Assembly (NCBI RefSeq): GCF_018143015.1
Contig: NC_054756.1
Coordinates: forward strand, 17,206,402-17,270,401
Direction: 5' to 3'
DNA length: 64,000 bases
DNA from: Lytechinus variegatus
Taxonomy: Eukaryota > Echinodermata > Echinoidea > Temnopleuroida > Toxopneustidae
A program made the position numbers and the translations under genes. Positions 58,793-64,000 of this stretch are shown piece by piece (the stretch's first letter is position 1; every line of letters starts with the position of its first letter). The notes under the pieces are model-generated. The model did no database searches. It saw only the letters and a list, made by a program, of their open reading frames with translations, and was not told where the DNA came from.

Positions 58793-59520
58793 AGTGGCTT
58801 AACAGTGCAGGGGGGGGCAAGCTATCCCCCCTGGCGGAGTTCACCGGGAACTTAAAGGGGAAAAAAGAAAAGGGGGAGAATGAAAGGGGAAAAAGAAAAG
58901 GGGGAGAATGAAAGGGAAAGGGGAAAAAGAGGAACTGAAAAAGGAAAGAAAGAAGAACAGATAGATTGTCATGAAAAGGTGATTTTATTTTTTTTTAAAT
59001 AAGCATGCAAAATCATAAACAAAATCTTGTTTACCGTGGCGTAGAGACCAAGAAAAAAAAGGAAAAGGAAAGAGAGAAGGGTGAAAAATATGTTGTCTTT
59101 AACATTATGTCAAAATCTGAAATTGGATTTTTGTAATAAAAATTTAAAATTTTTTGCTCACTTGCATTGTTTTTTTTACCCGATACACCATATCGCCCCT
59201 CAAAATGTTGCCTCATGACACCATTGCCTGCCCCCCCCCCCTTTGAGAAACAAAATACTAAAATTTGTAATGTAAATATGCCATTAAAACAAAGGTGTGC
59301 CCCCTCTTTTGAAATTGAAGACCCTTTTTTCGTGTACGAAATATACTTCATTTGTGGGTGAAAACCTTTATTTAATTTTTTTTTGCTTGTCAATTGGTTG
59401 AAAAACTTTTTTTTTTTTGGGGGGGGGGCTGGTCGAAACTTTCCTCTGAAAAATTAGCCCCCTTTTGGAAAATCATGGATCTGCCCCTGATAAGACCGGA
59501 GATTTTTTTGCTCTCCCCTC
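58793..59520. mobile_element. Insertion in the left palindrome arm, hAT-like pieces
   Basis: This stretch has no counterpart in the right arm. It contains a purine tract with a roughly 28-bp gggggagaatgaaagggg repeat (58845-58960), a ttttgcttgtcaattgg word related to the acaagcaaaa word of nearby hAT-type elements, and a hAT-type right end (ggatctgcccctg at 59477-59489). The left end cagtggcttaa is not an exact partner, so more than one insertion may be present. Confidence 0.5.
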
Positions 59521-60331
59521 CTGCATGGCCACCGACCCGTAACGCTCCTGCCCATCCCGACCAGCATTGCAGCAAGAACCGAATGGATCAAACTAACGTT
59601 ATATATGTAACGCGTTACATCTTGCTCAGAGCCAGGTCAAACATCGTTCGTATCACCAGCATTCCAGCAATCAAGCTATCGAAGGTGTAAAAGATACAGA
59701 GGATGATTTTGAGATGGTGATCCTTGTTATAGCGATCTTTGTCCATGCCAAAATTGTTTCACTTTGTGCTTTTGCATTTCATTCTCTGCAAAAGTGAAGC
59801 AGTACAAGCTTTGATGATTTTTGTATAGGTCTAGATTTCTTAATTAAATCGATACATAATGTGACTCATGTCATGACTTACTTCACCGCCACATTTACAA
59901 GCCTATGAATAGAAGACGAAGTAAGTCATGAGTCACATTATTCATCGACTCAATTAAGAAATCTAGATGTAGACCTATACAAAAATCAAACTAAAGTTTG
60001 CACCGCTTCACTTTTGCAGAGAGTGAAATGCAAGAGCACAAAGTGAAAACAAATTACCTTCGATCGCTTGATTGCTCATTACTGGTGATATACGAACGAT
60101 GTTTGACCTGGCTCTGGGCAAGATGTAAACGCAGTAGGCCTACATCAAACATCTATATTTATTTTGATCCATTCGGATCTTGCTGAAATGCTGGTCGGAC
60201 GTCGGGCTGGTCTGCCGGGGCTGGGCTGCATGCAAGTCAATCGCAAACTTCTCTGCTGCACGAATAGCTATTTTTATTCTGAAGTCCCAGGTAGTCTACA
60301 TCAACGAATGCAGCAAAGGCTTAAATTTGTT

Positions 60332-60466
60332 CTAGCTCTTTACTTGAAAGGAATTTACTGGCCCTCTTTCCTTGGGTAAGATGTGCATGTAGCATATATT
60401 TGCTAGTGATAAATCGTCATTTTCGCTGTCAAAACACGACGAAGACGACGACATCTTATCCGCCAT
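60332..60466 (-). other. 45-codon ORF in the right palindrome arm
   Basis: It is the inverted twin of 58532-58666, starting MADKMSSSSS and ending with the same FQVKS and TAG. The frame has survived in both arms with no length change. Confidence 0.4.
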
Positions 60467-60972
60467 CGTACATTCTGTATTATAACGTATATCATGTACA
60501 GCGAATAAAAAAAAATAAAACGCGAACGAGGTTACATGCATTGTGCACGCTTGTGTGCGTTCACGGAAGTCCTTAACACACGGGGTGAATGGCGGAATTT
60601 CCAGTCGAATCAATGGTACGATTTTGCATATTATTATTTTAATTTTGAGGTCAAGAGCAGAATTTACCGATGGCAACATTGTGCATGTATTCACTCATAA
60701 TATTTTACATATTTTCATGTCCAAGAACCGTGGTTGTATTTGCCGCCCCACGGAAAGTCACAATTTTAGCGACCATCCCACAGTCTAAAGGGAATTACTC
60801 GTCCATGCAGAAAATGATCCAAAGTGCAATATGCATTTTTCCATTTGAAATGAGACGAATAACAAACACATCAGAAACCGACTGCATGCATGAATTTAGC
60901 GTTTGTCTTGTCCGCTTCTCAATGAAGGCCTAAACGAAATCACATTGTCGTATGCATTGATGGAAGAGATAT

Positions 60973-63900
60973 ATGGCGCTATTTATGAACCCAATTCTGA
61001 TCTGTGTGCTCACGGTTATACCTTCTGTTTGTCTCGCCAAGAACCGTAAGTAAAACATAATTTCTTAAATTTTTATAAGAAATAATTATACTTGCTTATA
61101 TAGCGCTTAATACTTACTTTGTCAGAAGTCTCTAAGCGCTCTACATAATATGCAACATAATTACCCTGGCTTTAGCAGTGCAGCTGTTACGCACGCTGCG
61201 TTTCAAGGAATAAATTCCTGCCAGGTACCCATTTACCTCACCTGGGTTGAGTGCAGCACATTGTGGATGAATTTCTTGCTGAAGGAAATTACGCCATGGT
61301 TGGGATATCCGTATGTCATGTCTATGTCTTCCATGGCTTTTAGTCCGATGGAAAGATTTGCAAAATCTAACCTATAACACTAATCTTGACATTATTCTGA
61401 ACCAAAAACATCAAAATCCTAACTCTGACCCTACGCTCTCTAAAACCGGAGAAAATGTCGTGTCACCGTCTCTGCGTTAAGTTGCGGTCATCGCCCTATC
61501 CTAATTCTAAATCGGCCGATTGCGAATAGGGGAAAGAATATTACAGTAAGTCGCGTAATAATATATACATGTAGGCAGGTTTCATGTTATAATTCTTGTA
61601 CCAGTTAACGAGGCGGATATCATCGTATTTTACTTTTTATCAAGGTGTTCTTTCTACGTCTATTGAAGACTCCCGGCTATTAGTCTATTCTGAGACAATA
61701 GCCTACTGTATACTATTTTTACTACTAGTATTAAAGTTTATTTATTTATTTATTTATTTATTAGAACATATTTAATCAGGTACAAAAGATCAGTATAAAA
61801 GATCAGATCAGTAACTGTTTTTCATCAATGACCTGATGAAAACATAAGAATAACATAAATCATCACATCCTACATGAAAATATAGTCAAAATCTAAATCA
61901 AAGATAACAATACTTAGTAACATAAATAAACAAATATTGTTACTTAAATGGTAATATTAATCAAACTAAAATATTTTGAATTATTAAAAGGAACAGTAAC
62001 TAATTTTAATACTACTAATTGTATAATTTATTCGCTGATAAAAACAATGAACAATGAAATAATCCTGGTACAATAGAAAATCGAGTGAAAAAAAATGGCA
62101 ATCAGTTATAAATGTATGTCTAACTATAAGATATCAAAGGGTTAGGATCATTACAAATAAAAGCAATGTAACATCAATATTAAATAGGAATAGGGGAATT
62201 GTATGTTACAACAAATGATTATTATGGACAAAATCATTGGATTACTAATACTATCTGAAAAGATTTAAAAGTATAGGAATATCTGTATTAACCATGGTAA
62301 CATAAAAGTAAGGAGAGGTGAAGAATAGAGATGCAGTCAAATGTTCATAGTGATTGTGGCAGCCATTGTGAGTCGAAAATTGACATGATATCATAGGAAA
62401 TACATTTTTTTAAAGGATGATTTAAAAGAATTTACTGTAACTGCATTCTGAAGTGAGTATGGTAAATTGTTCCAGACCCGTGCGGCGGAGAACATAAAAG
62501 ATTTTTTGAAGCATTCAATATTTGGTTTAGGGGGAACAACATTTAGTGTATTAATTACGTGTTCTAACATTATGCCTTTCACAAACCATTTCAATATTAT
62601 TACATAAACGAGATGGGGCCATTCCATGAATACATTTATACATTAAGTTTGCTAAAAAATAATCCCTTCTTTGTTCAATAGATCTCCATTTTATATCCTT
62701 AACAATATGTTCCCCACTGTAATTTATAAAATCGAAATTACTAGTAACGTATCGGGCAGCTCGTTTCTGAAGTCTATGAAGTTTTGAGAGGGCATTATAA
62801 CCTATTTTATTTCCCCAGACCGATATGGCATAGTCAAAACAGGGTTGTATATGGATTTATATAATATATTTAATAGGTTTTCATTAAGGATATGACGTAA
62901 TTTACCAAGTGAAAATATCTTATAAGCTAAACTTTTAAAGTTTTAAGCTAAAGTTGCGATTAATAACATTGAATTATTAGGGAGGGCGGGGGGGGGGTAT
63001 TAAAAAGGCGTCGTAGCCCCCCCCCCCTCACCCGGCGTCGTGAAGCCAAGCCAACCTCCAGTTCATGGGCAAACCCTCTAATCCATGTAGGCTTACCCCG
63101 CAGTTCTAGACGCCGTTTCGTAACACATACATTATAACATAGAAATTACATATTTCTTTAATTATTATAGCACTATCAACCGCTTTATCAATACTAGTCT
63201 TGCTAGTAGGGCGGTATAGGCCTTCAGTATTAGCTTGTAAATATTCACCAGGAGATATCAGTAGTTGCAATTACATATTCAATTTGCAAGGCTCTCCGTT
63301 GTGATATTATTTCAGGTGACAATCCCTCAGAACATGTAGCTCAAAGCCTAGAATACAACAACGGCTAGATAAGGAGCTATATATCGTTTGTGGGCAATAT
63401 TTAATACCTTATGAACACTGCGAAGGTTTTTAGAACATCCTAATTCCATTATGGTAAGTGATGAGGCAACTTTGTGAAATCGGCCTCCAATTTATTTTCG
63501 TTCAAGTATATACCTAATTGAATTAAAATAACTTATGCATAAAGTTCTTGATTATCAGCCTCATATAAAGAGCTGGAACAAATGTAATTGCCTCTTTCAT
63601 TTGCCATCATATTATCATAATTAGATGATGTTTTCTTTACCTGTGACTTCGGTACTCGTACGGATGCGACCTTCTGTGGAATGGCTCAGAGTGTAGATGA
63701 TGACTTTGACTGGAAACTGACTTCAACCTCCGGCAAATCAGACACAGGCCCTATGGTGGATCATACACGAAATATCGATGGAGGAGGTATGATATTCCAT
63801 CGTATTGACAGGAAAGGTCACATTAAATTATGACATTAAATTACATATGAATCAACAAAATTGTGACAAAAATATTGATAATTTTACAAAACGGATATCA

Positions 63901-64000
63901 TATTCATAACATAGACGAAATGAAAAGAAGAGTACCAGTGATATCTCTCATAAATTAATACGTCTTTTATCATTTTATTATATTTGATCTTTTTGTCGAA
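60973..64000 (+). CDS. MAM-domain paralogue, 5' part only
   Basis: Exon 1 (60973-61045) encodes a signal peptide (MALFMNPILICVLTVIPS, ending CLAKN) and stops at aacc/gtaagt in phase 1. Exon 2 (63625-63786, 162 nt) follows an attag acceptor and encodes DVFFTCDFG and MAQSVDDDFDWKLTSTSG, ending at ggag/gtatga in phase 1. Length, phase and residues match exon 2 of the minus-strand MAM gene, so the two are paralogues in head-to-head order. The rest lies beyond the window. Intron 1 contains a SINE and a LINE fragment. Confidence 0.8.
61079..61270 (-). mobile_element. SINE copy in intron 1 of the MAM paralogue
   Basis: The minus strand carries the gcgctatataagcaagt tail at the left edge, agccagggtaattatg, and ggtaaatgggtacctggc, shared with the copies at 6272, 36706 and 57905. 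The tRNA-like head is missing. Confidence 0.7.
61738..62935 (-). mobile_element. 5'-truncated CR1/Jockey-group LINE fragment
   Basis: The minus strand reads as the C-terminal end of a LINE reverse transcriptase: LRHILNENLLNILYKSIYN, PCFDYAISVWGN, LQKRAARYVTSNFDF, YKCIHGMAPSRL and ARVWNNLPYSLQNAV. The pieces lie in different frames, with shifts near 62845 and near 62580, so it is dead. The 3' end has a long AT-rich UTR and a (TTTA)n tail at 61738-61765. It is distinct from the LINE at 7548, which ends in gaactt units. Confidence 0.8.
62936..63624. other. Rest of intron 1 of the MAM paralogue
   Basis: A G-run and a C-run near 62985-63028 are separated by about 25 bp and could fold back. No exon or element boundary is otherwise supported before the acceptor at 63624. 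Confidence 0.35.

Larger units (their letters stand above)
58206..60787. mobile_element. 2.6-kb imperfect palindrome with AAG flanks
   Basis: The outer ends tagactgtgggatgg and ccatcccacagtcta are inverse, and AAG trinucleotides flank both (58203-58205, 60788-60790). The arms stay collinear inward to a centre near 59900, where gaagtaagtcat pairs with atgacttacttc. The right arm is about 870 bp; the left is about 820 bp longer because of an insertion at roughly 58793-59520. Each arm keeps a 45-codon ORF. A 3-bp duplication would fit a PIF/Harbinger- or CACTA-type transposase, but no transposase is seen. Confidence 0.7.

Overview
The window is AT-rich animal nuclear DNA with intron-split genes and many transposons. 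MAM-domain receptor-like genes, BEL/Pao retroelements, a CR1/Jockey-group LINE, tRNA-derived SINEs and long foldback elements built from short tandem words together suggest a marine invertebrate deuterostome. A sea-urchin-like echinoderm is the best guess, made from recognition only and not from a search.

Three host genes can be assembled from phase-matched exons. (1) A 4-exon plus-strand gene (16593-31229) would encode a 169-residue secreted Cys-rich protein; its second exon runs into the LTR of a BEL/Pao element. (2) An 8-exon minus-strand gene (55751 down to 34381) encodes a 552-residue type I membrane protein: signal peptide, one MAM domain, Ser/Thr-rich stalk, one membrane span, and a 265-residue tyrosine-rich tail. 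(3) A plus-strand paralogue of gene 2 starts at 60973 and leaves the window after its second exon. Genes 2 and 3 are head to head, with the same exon-1 phase and an identical 162-nt second exon length. Genes 1 and 2 converge tail to tail.

Most remaining sequence is mobile DNA. 1-6270: no gene, a degenerate tandem repeat and a small foldback element. 6272-12684: a SINE, two hAT-type non-autonomous elements and a LINE with an uninterrupted 1012-codon ORF. 12849-16565: a small MITE, a 2.2-kb foldback element made almost wholly of short tandem arrays, a 558-bp element with perfect 8-bp duplications, and a degenerate palindromic repeat. 17405-24918: an old, broken BEL/Pao element in intron 2 of gene 1, followed by a palindrome split by a 1.8-kb transposon with a 9-bp target duplication.

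Intron 2 of the MAM gene holds a young LTR-body-LTR-body-LTR tandem (41671-54207) of an internally reduced BEL/Pao relative, bounded by a single 5-bp duplication. Between the divergent MAM genes lies a 2.6-kb imperfect palindrome. A 3' LINE fragment sits in intron 1 of the last gene. No rRNA gene, functional tRNA gene or CRISPR array was seen.
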